From Beta vulgaris subsp. vulgaris (lineage: Eukaryota; Streptophyta; Magnoliopsida; Caryophyllales; Amaranthaceae): 64,000 nt of DNA. Shown here one piece after another: positions 10,531 through 26,226 of this stretch; position 1 is the first letter of the stretch, and each line of letters begins with the position of its first letter. Where the stretch lies: the NCBI RefSeq assembly GCF_026745355.1, contig NC_079202.1:40047822-40111821 (forward strand), in the 5' to 3' direction. Both the position numbers and the translations under genes were made by a program. The notes under the pieces are model-generated. The model ran no database searches, was not told where the DNA came from, and worked only from the letters and a program-made list of their open reading frames with translations.

Positions 10531-10702
10531 TTTTTTTTTTTTTGGGTGTTTTCACCCGGTTCACCCTTTGGGCTACATCCGGATCGAGGCCAAGTTCGGG
10601 GTGGTTAGGTTCCATTCCTCTCCCAAGGGTGTTGCGAGGATTCGAACACGGGTCCGTCCTACCAAAGCCAGTCCCCATCACCACTGGGCCAACACTTACT
10701 TG
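10531..10702 (-). mobile_element. tRNA-derived SINE, 172 bp, full length
   Basis: On the minus strand a pol III A-box-like TGGCCCAGTGGTGATGG and a B box GTGTTCGAATCC occur near the head, and the tail is a short poly(A) (plus-strand T tract from 10531). A perfect 12-bp TSD, GTTAAAATTAAT, flanks it at 10519-10530 and 10703-10714. It inserted just behind the TED6/7-like stop and may lie in its 3' UTR. Confidence 0.87.
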
Positions 10703-11024
10703 GTTAAAATTAATAAAATTAAAAGGTTCTACACTATTTTATAATTTTATCACTACGATATAGCTATATTTACCATATACTTCATTTTATCAGTCTTCGA
10801 CTTCAGGAAGGGTGTAAATGTGGTACTGATGTACTGGATTTTATTCATTCCATGATGAATTTACCAACTTTACCATGTTTTATTTTTACAATACCATCGT
10901 TATTATTTCCCCGGTTGTTTTAAGTTGCAAAATGCATTTTGGCTTGCTTATCACTTTGACGTATTTTAATAAGTGACATAGCAAAAATGGAAAGAAATCA
11001 ATGCACCTAAAGAGACAAAGTTGA

Positions 11025-11664
11025 CAATCCGACTCGCGTGGACCCGGTTCACACTAAAAGTAGTGTGGACCAGGTCCACGCACGTGACCCGTTATATCAC
11101 TTTAACATACACTATATGATTTTAACATACACTATATCATTATAACATACACTATATCACTTTAACACACCCTATATCACTTTAACATACACTATATCAC
11201 TTTTAACATACACTATATTACTTTAACATACACTATATCATTCTAACACACCCTATATCACTTTAACACACCCTATATCACTTTAACATACCATATATCA
11301 TTGTAACATACACTATATCATTTTAACACACACTATATAACTTTAACATACACTATATCACTTTAACATACACTATATCATTTTAACATACACTATATCA
11401 CTTTAACATACACTATATCACTGTAACATACACTATATCACTGTAACATACACTATATCATTTTAACATACACTATATCATTTTAACATACACTATATCA
11501 CTGTAACATACACTATATCATTTTAATATACACTATATAATTTTAACATACACTATATCATTTTAACATACACTATATCGTATCAATATACACTATCATA
11601 AACTCACGTGATATGGATCGGGTGCACACTAATTAGTGTACACCGGGTTCATATTAGTTTTTTT
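11025..11664. mobile_element. MULE-type MITE built around a 20-bp minisatellite, 640 bp
   Basis: A perfect 10-bp direct repeat, ACAAAGTTGA, borders it at 11015-11024 and 11665-11674. Inside each end is an imperfect inverted repeat of about 60 bp containing ACCCGGT, ACACTA, AGTGTG and CACGTGA in mirrored order. Everything between is minisatellite. A fragment resembling the left end (GTGGACCAGGTCCAC) recurs near 22830 in intron 1 of the first ADH gene. Confidence 0.7.
11092..11600. repeat. 20-bp minisatellite, about 25 copies
   Basis: Unit ACATACACTATATCACTTTA with variants CATT, CTGT and CCCTATAT. Units are in register with very few indels, so the array is young or homogenised. Confidence 0.95.
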
Positions 11665-12033
11665 ACAAAGTTGAAACCACATATTTAGAAGAGTTAATTG
11701 TAAAGTTAATAAAAGTAAGTGGTCCCCAATAGCACATGGCCACATGGGTACCCGATTTTTTTTTATAAAAAAAACTGCCAACTCATAACTTTTCATTCAA
11801 ACTTGGCTCCAAAATAAAAATTTCATTTAAACTTTGTGTTCAAAATCAAATTTGCTACCGATATCTAAAGCAAAGGGATTTAGGAAATTATTATATTCTT
11901 CACCAACATTCATCACAAATTCTCACAATCACAAGCACACACTTCACAAAAAAAACATCTTCTAAAAAAAATCTTCTGAAACTTTTTTACAGTAACACTA
12001 CCACTTGCACACACAGGCCACAACACAGTCACC

Positions 12034-12164
12034 ATGGATGAAACTTTTGAAGTTTGGCTCATGGTGGATGAAAAAGGGATTCTATAGACATATATGAAGA
12101 AGAATTGTTGCTACTACAAGATCTTCAAATGGATTCACAAGAACACATAACAACCGACATCTAA
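12034..12164 (+). pseudogene. Possible first-exon relic of an unidentified transposon gene
   Basis: An ATG opens MDETFEVWLMVDEKG. After a one-base shift the frame continues as DSIDIYEEELLLLQDLQMDS to a stop. The acidic Leu-rich composition and the UTR-like sequence before it suggest a decayed transposase leader exon, but no domain can be named. Low confidence. Confidence 0.22.
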
Positions 12165-12411
12165 GTGGGGCATTTTGCCATGATTTCACTATAAGAATGC
12201 GGCTAGTTTGATTCTCTCCCCCTTTCTATGCGAAACTTTCATCAAAACATAAAAGGAAAAATTGTTTTAAATAAGTCAACCTTTGCACGGTCTTTCCATT
12301 TTAAGTTTATTTTTTGATTTTTCATTTTAAGTATACTTTTTGATTATCCCTGATTGAGTTAGGCTTGTATGTCCGTTTTCTTCTATTGAATTTTAACCTG
12401 TTTGTGACTTG

Positions 12412-12516
12412 TTTAGTAGGTTACTTATGATATGTGTTACAATGTCTCTTCTTCTAAAACAGGCGAGGGAGGCGGAGGTGGGATATTATAACACGTATCA
12501 TAAGTAACCTACTAAA
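12412..12516. repeat. Near-perfect inverted repeat (28-bp arms, 49-bp loop)
   Basis: Arms 12412-12439 and 12489-12516 are complementary apart from one or two mismatches (TAGTAGGTTACTTATGATA against its reverse complement). Could be a tiny MITE or a hairpin precursor; no TSD is evident. Confidence 0.8.
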
Positions 12517-12893
12517 AACCGTCTACCTATTGAAAAGGTTTACTAAAAACAAGTTAATAACTTTGAACTACGATTAAGAAATGTTAGAATTGTTGAAAAA
12601 TGTATTTTATTTGTATTAAAAAAAATTCATGGAAATTATTCCTCTTAGTGCTGTTAGTTGGGTTTAGTGGCTTTGGGATCCTAAGTTGTTATAAATTCAA
12701 GGAACAAATAAGTTCAAATAGCTTTTCCTATCCTTTTTTTTTTATCAATTAAGAGTTGTCATGGATTATTTTATCCATAGTAAGCCTCTTTTTCCCTTTT
12801 ATTTTTATCATGTAAATATACCATTATGCCCTTACTTTATTTTTTTTTGGTTTTTACTTTAACTTTAACTCCTCCGCCTACTATGCTCACCAT

Positions 12894-13984
12894 CAGGGCC
12901 GTTTCTGACATTTTGGAGGCCCTAGGGCGAACTAAAAAATATGGGCCCTCTCCAATCTCAACTATTATTCTCTATATATATTGATTTAGAGATATTAATG
13001 GTCAAAGTTCTGCTAAATATGATTTCTTTGTAATAACTCATGAAATCTGGATTCATTTTAGCCTACATTTTTTATAATATACCCACTGGATTGATGGTTA
13101 TCTTTTTATGACATGTCTTCCTAAACTAAGTCATATCTTGCTTCTTAAATTTATCACGTCATCCTCAACATCAAGTTATCAATTGCAGTATGGATTTAGA
13201 TTACGAAATTGTGTAAGTGCTTTGGCCTTTTAGATTACTTCTGTAATATTTTCTGGTTTGAATTGTGAAAAAAGAAAAGACGATAACATAACCCTTCACT
13301 TTTTTAACAGTTCCATTTTTACATTCGCTTTTACAAATGCACTAGTTTATTAACATCTAATATCTTGAGCTATCTTACTTTATCGATTCGTAAAATTTAT
13401 GTAAATTAGAAGATATCGAAATTAACATACATTAAGATAAATATAATAACATTTGTTCTTATATATTAGTAACTTTATAGTCGAAGTGGGGTAGAAACGA
13501 ACAATGTAACATAAAAAGAGTACGACTATAAAGTCGAAGGGGTATGAAATAACAAAAGGTACATAGTTACTTTATATGAGAAGGAAAGAAGCTATTTTAA
13601 AATCATTCAAAAAAAAAAAAAAAAAAACCAAAAAAAAAATAGGAAGTTGAAGCTATTTCAAAATCATTGAAAAGAAAAGAAAATCTAAAAGGAAAAAAAT
13701 TTAAAAGGTGCGAAATTAAGAAAAATGTTTAAAAGCTGAAAAATTTTAAAAATAAAAGTAAAAAGCTGAAATTTTTTGAAAACACTTATATGGTGGATTC
13801 GAACCGTGGAATGGAGAGATGCATTAATGTACAGTAACCAAGGAGCCAAGGCTTTATTATACAAATTTTATGCATGCATTTTTATTTTATACGACAAACA
13901 ACAAATTGTAAATCAGTAATATGGGCCTTTTTTCCTTAGGCCCTGGGCGGACGCCCCTCCTGTCCATGCCCAGGGACAGGCCTG
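12894..13984. mobile_element. Non-autonomous hAT element, 1091 bp
   Basis: The ends are CAGGGCCGTTTC and, inverted, CAGGCCTGTCCC. A perfect 8-bp TSD CTCACCAT flanks it (12886-12893 and 13985-13992). The GGCCCTAGGGC-like subterminal motif recurs near both ends. No transposase. Near the right end the minus strand has a tRNA-like A box (TGGCTCCTTGG) and B box (GGTTCGAATCC, at 13795-13805). It inserted into the left terminal region of MULE no. 2. Confidence 0.87.
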
Positions 13985-14112
13985 CTCACCATTCATCATC
14001 TTCTCTCTCATCTTCACCATTCATCACTCATCTTCACTCACCTTTCATCACTCTCATCCTTCACTCTCCATCATACACAAGAACTACTACCACCACCACC
14101 TAAACCCAAAAA

Positions 14113-16887
14113 ATGTCAGACCATCCGTTAGAAAATCCAACGCCACGGAAGAAACTTGTCCTCAAGCCTCATACGGCTGTGGGAGTCCCAAGTAATATTT
14201 TTTAAAACATAAAGGCCTGAACGTTTGCCCAGGCCGTACCTTCCATGGAAGGAACGTTTGGCTGGGGCTTTCCTTCCATGCAAGGAATGTCTGTCCTGGA
14301 CATTCCTTTCATGGAAGGATCCGACTGGCCCAACGTTCCTTCCATGGAAGGAACGATCCAGCCACACGTTCCTTCCATGGAAGGGAATGTCCACCCAGAC
14401 GTTCCTTCCTTGTAAGGAACCGTTTTTGTTAAAAAGTCATTAAGTTTTTTTGTTTACGTTATGTTATTAATTTTTTTGTTTTGACTACATTATTAATTTT
14501 TAAATGTTATGTTATTAATTTTTTTGTTTATGTCATATTTTCTTATTTTTGAATTTTTTTTAATGTTATTATTTTCTTAATTCATTAAATGAAATTGATG
14601 CTTTTATTATAATAACTATTGTAATATTTTATAAAAATAATTCGTAAAATATTGTTTATTATGTTTCAATTTAATTATAATTATTATTGTAGGATGTAGA
14701 AAATTTATAAATAATTATTGTTGTAGGATGCTTAATGTATTGATTTATTATTATTTAATTTTAATGTACTTGTTGATGAATAGCAATCTGGGTTTCGGCA
14801 ATTTATCGGGAAGACACTTTCCGGGTTCCGCGGTATGCACTACGAGGATTCAGGTCTGCGTCATCCCCACTCATGTGGTATTCCGCTTCAGTCAAGAGAA
14901 CGCAGATGAACCTGAGTGGTCCGCGATGTCAACTTCAGTTAGATGGTGAGGGGGTTGGTGGATCGCACGATGTAAGGGAGCACGAGTAGATTGATGAGGA
15001 TGCGGGGGAAGATGAGTCGGGTTCTGATGTTCTTTACAATGATGATGTTGAGGATGCATTTATGCGGGAATTTAAGAGAGATGTAGACCTTACACCCGAT
15101 GATCGTTGGAATGTCTATAAGGGTAGGCGTGAGCAATTTGTACGCGGCGAGGGGAATTCATCGGCTGTTGAGAGTCAAAAGGGGAAGGGGAAGAATGCCG
15201 ATGACCTTAGCTGGAAGGTCACTTGTCTAGTTGCGGGAGGACCTATGGTTGGTATGTTATCCCTAGTTTTGGTGGACATGTAGGAATGGTGATCTGGGAG
15301 GGGGGATAGAATTCTCCTAAAGTGTCAGAACCGAGAGAGCGTTGGTGCACATTTGAGGACGTGGGCTAAGGAGTTTCCTCCACCGATACAAGATCGTCTT
15401 CGTATAATGTCTTTGTATCATATCCTCTTTACTATGTTCACGCACATTGATGCGCCCTTGATTTCAGCATTTGTCGAGCGATGGCAACCTGATATGAGTT
15501 CTTTTTACCTACCGTTTGGGGAGCTGACAATCATGTTCCATGATGTGTGGCATATATTGTGTATTCCAGTTGACGAGTGCACGGTCCATACACCACTCCG
15601 GCTGGTGCTCTTAGAGGTTTGGTTGCAGACTCGATCGGTAGGACAATTGTAAATTTCGTGAGTCCATTTTGGGAAAATGGTGCTATTGCTACACAAGGAG
15701 TTGTTGATATTCTATCAGATGGGCAGGCACCTGCCCCATTGGAGAAATAGCTGACATGTATTATATGGTTTATTTTAGGGTGCTGTTTGTTTACAGATAA
15801 GAGTGGATCGAGGTTGAGACCATTTGACATTGTTGAGGTCAGGTGTCCATATATCGTTCACACATTCTCCTGGGGGTCGGCTACACTTGCGTACTTGTAT
15901 CATCAGTTGGGTGAGGCTAGTAAGACCTCTACAGTCGGGATCAGCGGTTTTTACTCCATGCACGGATTAATGAGTACTTTCCGTACTTTAGGCCACTCGC
16001 CAAGTTCATTACTGGTGAGGAGGCTCCACGAGCGCAAAGTTGGAGTATGTACCCATAGCAGAGGTCTCATTACCATCTTTGATCTATCAGGAGACAGGTA
16101 GACACACTGACATCAGAGGATGTAAGTGATTATTTATGTACTATTATTAGGAGTTTTTTCTATACTTGCATTTCATTAAATAAAATCACTTATTTGTAAA
16201 AAATTTGCAGGTGGATTGACAGCCTTATGGTCATTATTTTGATTAGATCACCGTCCGAAGAACATTATACAGGGGTACCATTCGATAACGGGGAGTTATC
16301 GAGCCCTATATGCCTGATCAATGTTTGCGACAGTTAGGCGTTGTGCAAATTATTGCTCCAGAGTCTGCATCTAGGCCAAGCAAGAGAAAGTATTCGATGA
16401 AATCTTCTATTATCCATTATTAATAGGGTTGGTTCTTGTTCCCAATAGGTAATTATTATTGTGATTATATTAATATTATGTTTATTATTTTTATTATATT
16501 AATATTATGTTTATTATTATTGTTACTATATTAATATTATGTTATTTTGATCGTTATTATGTTAATATTATATTAATATTATGTTAATTTTTATCGTTAA
16601 TATCATTATTATTAAATTTTATTTTGTCTACAACAGGTAATTGTGTAAACATTGAGATGTTTGAGAAGGGTTCAGAATCGGTGGTTTGCGCCACTAACTA
16701 CTTGTCTTGGTATCAACGGCATTCACATCCATATTTGTTGAATGATGGATGTAGTAGTGCTCGACCCATACCAGATCGTACAACAACCGAGCAGATAAAT
16801 ATATTTCAATGGATTCGACATTTGGACCAATCTATCGAAATTAATATTGACGACCCACTATTTTATTATGCGACAGTGGATGAATAG
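14113..16887 (+). pseudogene. Plant mobile domain (PMD; MAIN/MAIL-like, PP7-long-form-like) transposon gene, broken
   Basis: Exon 1 is probably 14113-14191 (MSDHPLENPTPRKKLVLKPH), ending at a GT donor. Intron 1 carries the palindrome array. Coding similarity resumes near 14777. The PMD core is clear at 15353-15652: RIMSLYHILFTMF, then FVERWQPDMSSFYLPFGELT and the F-x-D-V-x-x-I-L-x-I-P-V-D block. It continues at 15787-16101 (FTDKSGSRLRPFDIV, TFSWGSATLAYLYHQLG) and at 16624-16887 (SWYQRHSHPYL). Stops and frame changes between the blocks show it is not functional. PMD proteins occur in plant transposons and in domesticated genes such as MAIN and MAIL1, which act in silencing. Confidence 0.72.
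14222..14420. repeat. Palindrome array in intron 1 of the PMD gene
   Basis: Six to seven units with CTTCCATGGAAGGAACGTT as core, alternating with a spacer centred on GGCC/GGCT. The layout matches the arrays at 2170-2365 and 20242-20425, but the unit sequence differs (CTTCCATGGAAG instead of GCATCCATGGATGC). An ORF read across it is spurious. Confidence 0.8.
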
Positions 16888-17419
16888 GTAGATAAATGCT
16901 ACTCGTTCATTCATGCAACATCGGGACGAATATGAATGGGATGACGCAAAAGATGCATGCGGTAATGTTGGATAGCTCATTGAGGATTGGAACAAAGTGT
17001 TACACAAGAAGAATGAAGAGAACGTGTAGTAGATTATATTTATGTTAAAACACTTTTAGCTATTACTAGCGGATTTTAATTATGTTGAAAATTTTTCACT
17101 ATCTATTTTAACTTATTTTATCCATGCTTTTTTATTCATGAGTAATTCCATAATCAAGAATATACACATAAAAAGAGGCATTAGTGTTAATGCGATTTTT
17201 TTTGTTCTTTTTCCTTCTTCTCTTTATTTAATTAGTTTTAATGCGATTTTTTTTTCTTTTTCCTTCATTCTTCTCTTTATTCAATTAATTCTATTGCAAT
17301 TTTTTTTGTTCTTTTTAGGGTTAAATGTACACAATCAATTCATAAATTAACACAATCAGTTTACAAAATTAGCACATTGAATACCATAAGTTCATAAGTA
17401 CAACTAGCAATAGGTAAAA

Positions 17420-20400
17420 CTAAGAAGTAGTTGTTGGAGTCGTTGAGGTATCTGAATCCCAATGTTTGGTCCTTGCTGAATGATGACTTGTCGAAGGACG
17501 AACAACTGTAGAAGCAGACTGAAACCAGCATGGAGGAATCATAGGGATCGGATGTCCTTGGTGAAGTTGAAGTCGGATAAAATGCTTGTAAGTCCCTAGA
17601 TAAGCTATGGCCAACTCCCTTTGTGGTAGGGCGTTCAGGCCCCCAACATCAAGTGGAAAAATTGTAGCTGACATATCAATACGACCGTTAAGAGCGAAAA
17701 AAAAAGATCGTGCCTCTGTAGTGGTTCGCGATGGGGTACAAGTCTACAATGGCCTCCATTTAATGTTCCTCCCCACAACCTACCTCATTGAGGTCCCGAC
17801 CATATACCCAATGAAATTGAGCACCATTTTGATGCAACTCACTCACTACAGATCGACGTACAATGTCCCAATTTTTTTGACTAGAATACAAAGCATCTGT
17901 TGCGCATCGAAAACCACAATTACTATCGACAATTACATCATGTCAGCCTTCTATGTTTTCTTGGATGGCTAATGGAAGTTTATGAAAGTATGAAAAAAAT
18001 TTCATATCTAATCCCAACCCTACAAAGTTATTATAAATCAATTTAATTAAATGTGTACAATGATACGAAACAAACAATTAAAGTATATAAATAAATATAT
18101 TATTACCAAGGGATAATGACATGTTGGTCGACCCAGATGATTTGCCACGACCCTTAGAAGATCCAGAAGATTTGTCCATAACGTGATCCCACCCACTTTT
18201 TTTCCCATCGCATACCCTTCTTCAACTTTTCACGGCCTTTACTCGTTAGGTTTACTTGATGCTCCTCGAAGGAACAATGTTCGGGGTGGAGCTCTGAATG
18301 GATTAGCCGAGAAACATACCTCATGACCGCGGGATCCGATCCCTAGCATGTACCTCAGTGATAAATTTCTGGAAGAACTGATGATCCTGATCGCACTCCA
18401 ATAGTATCTATGTCGTATCTACCCCTTCACCAATGACTAGTCTCCACCAAAATGGATCAACCTCATGCTTGTATAGGAAATACTCTGCTTGCAAGGAGAA
18501 AAAGGTATGGCAAGCATGGAATACCATGCGCAGTCTCAACAACACATCCACATTTATTCCAGTCCCAATTCAGCTCAACTATTCTTGCACGCGCTCTTTG
18601 AATTATCTTCAAACAATACTGAGAACAAACACCATTTAATGCGGTCTATGGTGGCGGATCAAATCCAGTCCCATGAGTCCGGCGCAACGCTTCCAAGGTG
18701 TTTTTTTAATCTCTGCCAACTGCCCATCAACAAAATCATCAACTTGCATGAACAGTGTGTCAATTGTTTCAGTTGGAGTAGCAATCCACGCTTTCAAGGC
18801 CGGATGAGAACTCTCGACTCTTTCTACGTTGCTGCAAAAATCTCATCTTGGCAGGGAATTTGTTGTTTGTTATATTACCAAACTTCTCTTTATGCACAAG
18901 CCAAGTCGAGTTTATGTAGGTAGGAAAATCAATGGATGTGTTTTTCCCAACTACACCTCACTCCTCCATCATGTTGGCTACATTTATATCATATTCCTCC
19001 TCGATTTTGGATTTCATCACCCTAGCCCAACTTCCTCGCCCTAACCGAACTCCCATCTTGCTTTTCCCACCACCCTTCTTTGTGATCCATGCCTCCACAT
19101 CATGATTGATATGCTACGTACAAAGTACATGAGCAGAGTTGGGAAAAACCTCCGAGAGATATTTTACCAAAGCCAGATCTCGATCGGTTACAATGGCATT
19201 CGGAGACACACTCATGCCAATGAGGTTTTTCAACCTCTCCAACATCCAACGATAGCTCTCAGCATCCTCATGCTGCAACAATGCCCATGCAATAAGAAAA
19301 TTGTTGTTGTTAGGTGTCACTCCAACAATCTCCACCAAAGGATACACGTACTTGTTTGTCTTGTACGTTGCATCAATGTGGATTACGTGCGGATATGTAC
19401 GCACTAAATTCACGGACGTCGGGTTTGCAATGAATGTATGTGTCACCCTACCCATCTCGTTCGAATGGAGCCAGATTAGATAATTGTTTTGAACAACATG
19501 ATGAAGAAACTACCAAGCTGCATTTATGCCTTCTGATCTAGCCCTTCTCAATACATCTATACAATTGTATATTTGCCACATGTTAGGCTTCAAAGTCGGA
19601 AATGCACATGTGATGACTTTGATGATGTGTCGTGGTTTCACATGGGATGAAGTTAGTTCTCCAACCTGACTTGTTGATGGCCCTCTGGGTATAACATCAT
19701 TTGGTGGTTATGAAACCCATGTTCAACCTTAGTCTCGACTACCCAATATGCGTAATCCTTTTGGGACAAGAAACAACCTATATTCACAACCACGTGTTTT
19801 TCTCTTGGTTTTTCTTCTGATTGTCGTGCTGAAATCACGAGCTCCTTCTTCTTGCCACGATGACAATCCAAAAGCTGATACTTCTTTTTATGACTATTGA
19901 TTGTCAAAAAAACAAAACCTAAGATCAACGGCAATGTCCCTACACTACTCCGACAACATGCAGTATCACGACTTTGAAATTATGGACTATTGTCGAAATA
20001 CAGGTTATAATTAATCACATTACCAACAGGCTCCTGAACAAACAAATCATCGTTATTACAAGAAAAAATCATCAATTAATCTTATTTCACACATTAGTTT
20101 AACCAAATTAATCTTATTTAAATCTTTTTACTATTTAGTACCTAATTGAAAGGCAATTTTACCTATAATCTAAAATAAATTTTTAAAAGTTTAATATCAA
20201 CATAATCAATAATATTATAAATTTTAATATAGAAAATACGTATGCATGGGCTTAACGTGTGGCCTGCACGTTTGTCCCATGGACGGCCAGACGTTGTGTC
20301 CATGTGGCAAACATTTGGCTCAGACGTTATCCTAATGGACACAACGTCTATTCCCATGGACACAACGTCCTGGCCAGACGTTGTGTCCATGGGACAAACG

Positions 20401-20464
20401 TGCATGCCACACGTTAGACCCATAGAATTCGTTAAAAAAAACGATTTACCTCGTCGGAAAACAT
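17420..20464 (-). pseudogene. MULE transposase with FAR1 N-terminus and C-terminal OTU-like protease domain, broken
   Basis: Exon 1 is 20464-20450 (MFSDE, then a GT donor). Intron 1 holds a palindrome array, and exon 2 begins after the acceptor near 20035. In order I read: a FAR1-like domain (KKKYQLLDCHRGKKKE; YWVVETKVEHGFHNH, 19.6-19.95 kb); the MULE catalytic domain (IHIDATYKTNKYVYPLVEI with the first Asp; IVTDRDLALVKYL with the second; 19.1-19.45 kb); a Ser/Gly/Lys-rich linker (18.1-18.2 kb); and an OTU-like Cys-protease region (VDSNCGFRCATDAL near 17.93 kb; KHFIRLQLHQGHPIP near 17.54 kb) to the stop at 17420. Several stops and a frameshift in a T run near 17.70 kb inactivate it. Confidence 0.78.
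20242..20425. repeat. Palindrome array in intron 1 of the MULE transposase
   Basis: About five units alternating a CCATGG dyad (TGTCCATGGGACA-like) and a GGCC dyad (AACGTCCTGGCCAGACGTT). It is the counterpart of the array at the other end of the same element. Confidence 0.8.
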
Positions 20465-20833
20465 AGTTGTCGTCGGTAATGATCGTCGATGATGATGGTG
20501 TTGGGTTATAGGTAGCGATTGGTGGTTAGTGATTTTAGGTGGTGGTGGAGAGAGATATTTGTAAACTGGTAAAATGTTAAAAGTGAAAATTTGAAATTCT
20601 AAAGTCAAGTAAAATGGTAAAAGCCACAAAAGGTATAATAGTATATTTACATGATAGATAGGACGATTTTAAGCAATTTCAGGACCACGAATAGGAGTTT
20701 AATAAATAAATAAATAAATAAACTCTTCTTTGACTTTTCTGATTTTCTTGGCATTTCTGCTAGTGTGCATCTATGCTAGTACACCTTTTTGGCTTTTTCT
20801 AGACTAATTGGCGACTGTTTAGCAGTATTTTAA

Positions 20834-20850
20834 AAACCAGAAATGGTTTT
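20834..20850. promoter_or_regulatory. Anaerobic-response-like motif pair upstream of the first ADH gene
   Basis: AAACCA (20834-20839) and TGGTTTT (20844-20850) form an inverted pair about 190 bp upstream of the TATA box. GGTTTT/AAACC motifs are the GT part of the anaerobic response element known from plant ADH promoters. Consensus match only. Confidence 0.4.
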
Positions 20851-21033
20851 CAAATAAAAGGAGGGCCTCCTGTTTCATTCATTACAATTACTAACGAACT
20901 AGGAGTATTAATTTTTTAAAGTGTCTCGTTTAGAAGTGTGAAACAAATCAGTTTCAGGTGTAAACTTTTTAGCACACAGAACAAAGTAACAAAACTCATT
21001 TTTTTTATGGAAAAATAGTCCACCCACATTCGC

Positions 21034-21040
21034 TATATAT
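21034..21040 (+). promoter_or_regulatory. TATA box of the first ADH gene
   Basis: TATATAT lies 125-131 bp upstream of the first ATG, followed by an A/C-rich leader containing no other ATG. Confidence 0.5.
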
Positions 21041-21164
21041 ACCCACATATTGACCCATTAAGTATTAACACATCATTACAAGCATCTCAAAAACAACTTC
21101 ATATTTAGAGCACAAAATTTCTCAAAGTTTTTCTTACAATTACAATTATTTTGGTCCTAAGAAA

Positions 21165-25387
<4,223 letters not shown>

Positions 25388-25939
25388 ACGGAAGATTAAG
25401 CTCTACCAGTCTACCTTCAACAGTACATTCTATCAAGATACAAAAGTGTTAATAGAGATGATAAAAGTGGAATTTCATAGTCTTGTAGTTGTATCTATTT
25501 CATTGTTGTATTAACGTAAATGTTGCTTATTTATTAGGACGAGTTTTTGTGTTTATACTTGTGTAGTTGTTTTCAATACATGCAAATTGTTTTCAATTGT
25601 ACACTGTTGTCTGAATTGCACTGATAAAAAATCTGCAGCAGAAAAGTATTTGTGAATATGAAAAATAATGATTATTTGTCTGCTGAGTATCTTCAATTAT
25701 TGGATTTTTTTAATATAGTCCTCCAAGGTTTTTTGAAATTCTACATTTAACCTTACCTTTTTTTAATTTTCCACATCGTGCCTTCAAACTTTTAAACAAT
25801 GCACAAAATTATCGTCCATTATCTCACATTAGCTAACACTAGAGGCTAGAGCTATCGAATAGGTCTTATCGTGTCTATTTCGTATTTGTGTCATACATTA
25901 ATCGTAGTTATCGTACCAACTTTCAAGAAGCTCGACACT
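25388..25939. other. 3' flank of ADH copy A; no gene seen
   Basis: The likely 3' UTR and terminator of the gene, then AT-rich spacer. No ORF or repeat of note. Confidence 0.5.
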
Positions 25940-26226
25940 TACCCAAGAGGTATGGGTTTGGAATGAACAAAACTCATACCTAGTATTTGTTTAACTTATT
26001 TCTAATTTTAAACCCATACCTCAAATCCATAAGGTATGGGGTTTACAAACCCATGGGGAGGTGGGTATGGCTCATACCTTACTTCTAGGTATCAAATAAA
26101 AGAAGATTTTTCATTCTTAAATGAAACCAAACAAAAGGTATTAAGTATCAAGTTCCAAACCCATACCACCTTGGTTTCATTCCTGATTCCAAACCCATAC
26201 CATTATATGAACCAAACGGACTCTTA
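25940..26226. mobile_element. Tourist-like MITE relic, related to the one in SPT5
   Basis: It shares GGTATGGGTTTGGAA blocks, CAAACCCATACC and the end TATATGAACCAAACGG with the MITE at 38605-38914, in opposite orientation. The left terminus is eroded. TTA flanks at about 25937 and 26226 could be a TSD. Confidence 0.5.

Larger units (their letters stand above)
12780..20690. mobile_element. MULE relic no. 2 with two convergent genes (PMD gene and FAR1-MULE-OTU transposase)
   Basis: The terminal regions are inverted relatives: the left has ATCATGTAAATATACCATTA (about 12812) and the right, on the minus strand, ATCATGTAAATATACTATTA (about 20655). Both continue into T-rich TTTTTAC-like stretches. 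Next inward on each side come a first exon, an intron with a palindrome array, and then a gene: PMD on plus, transposase on minus, meeting near 17 kb. A hAT element split the left terminal region. Exact outer borders and TSD are not resolved. Both genes are broken, so the copy is dead. Confidence 0.7.

Noticed and set aside
11092..11600. CRISPR-like array
   Set aside because: The units are contiguous with no unique spacers, and this is plant nuclear DNA; it is a minisatellite.
13791..13860. tRNA gene in the first hAT element
   Set aside because: A and B boxes are present, but I could not fold acceptor and anticodon stems. tRNA-like only.
14225..14443. Repeat protein reading FLPWKE...
   Set aside because: Translation of the intronic palindrome array. 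The same layout in other frames and strands at two other loci argues against coding.
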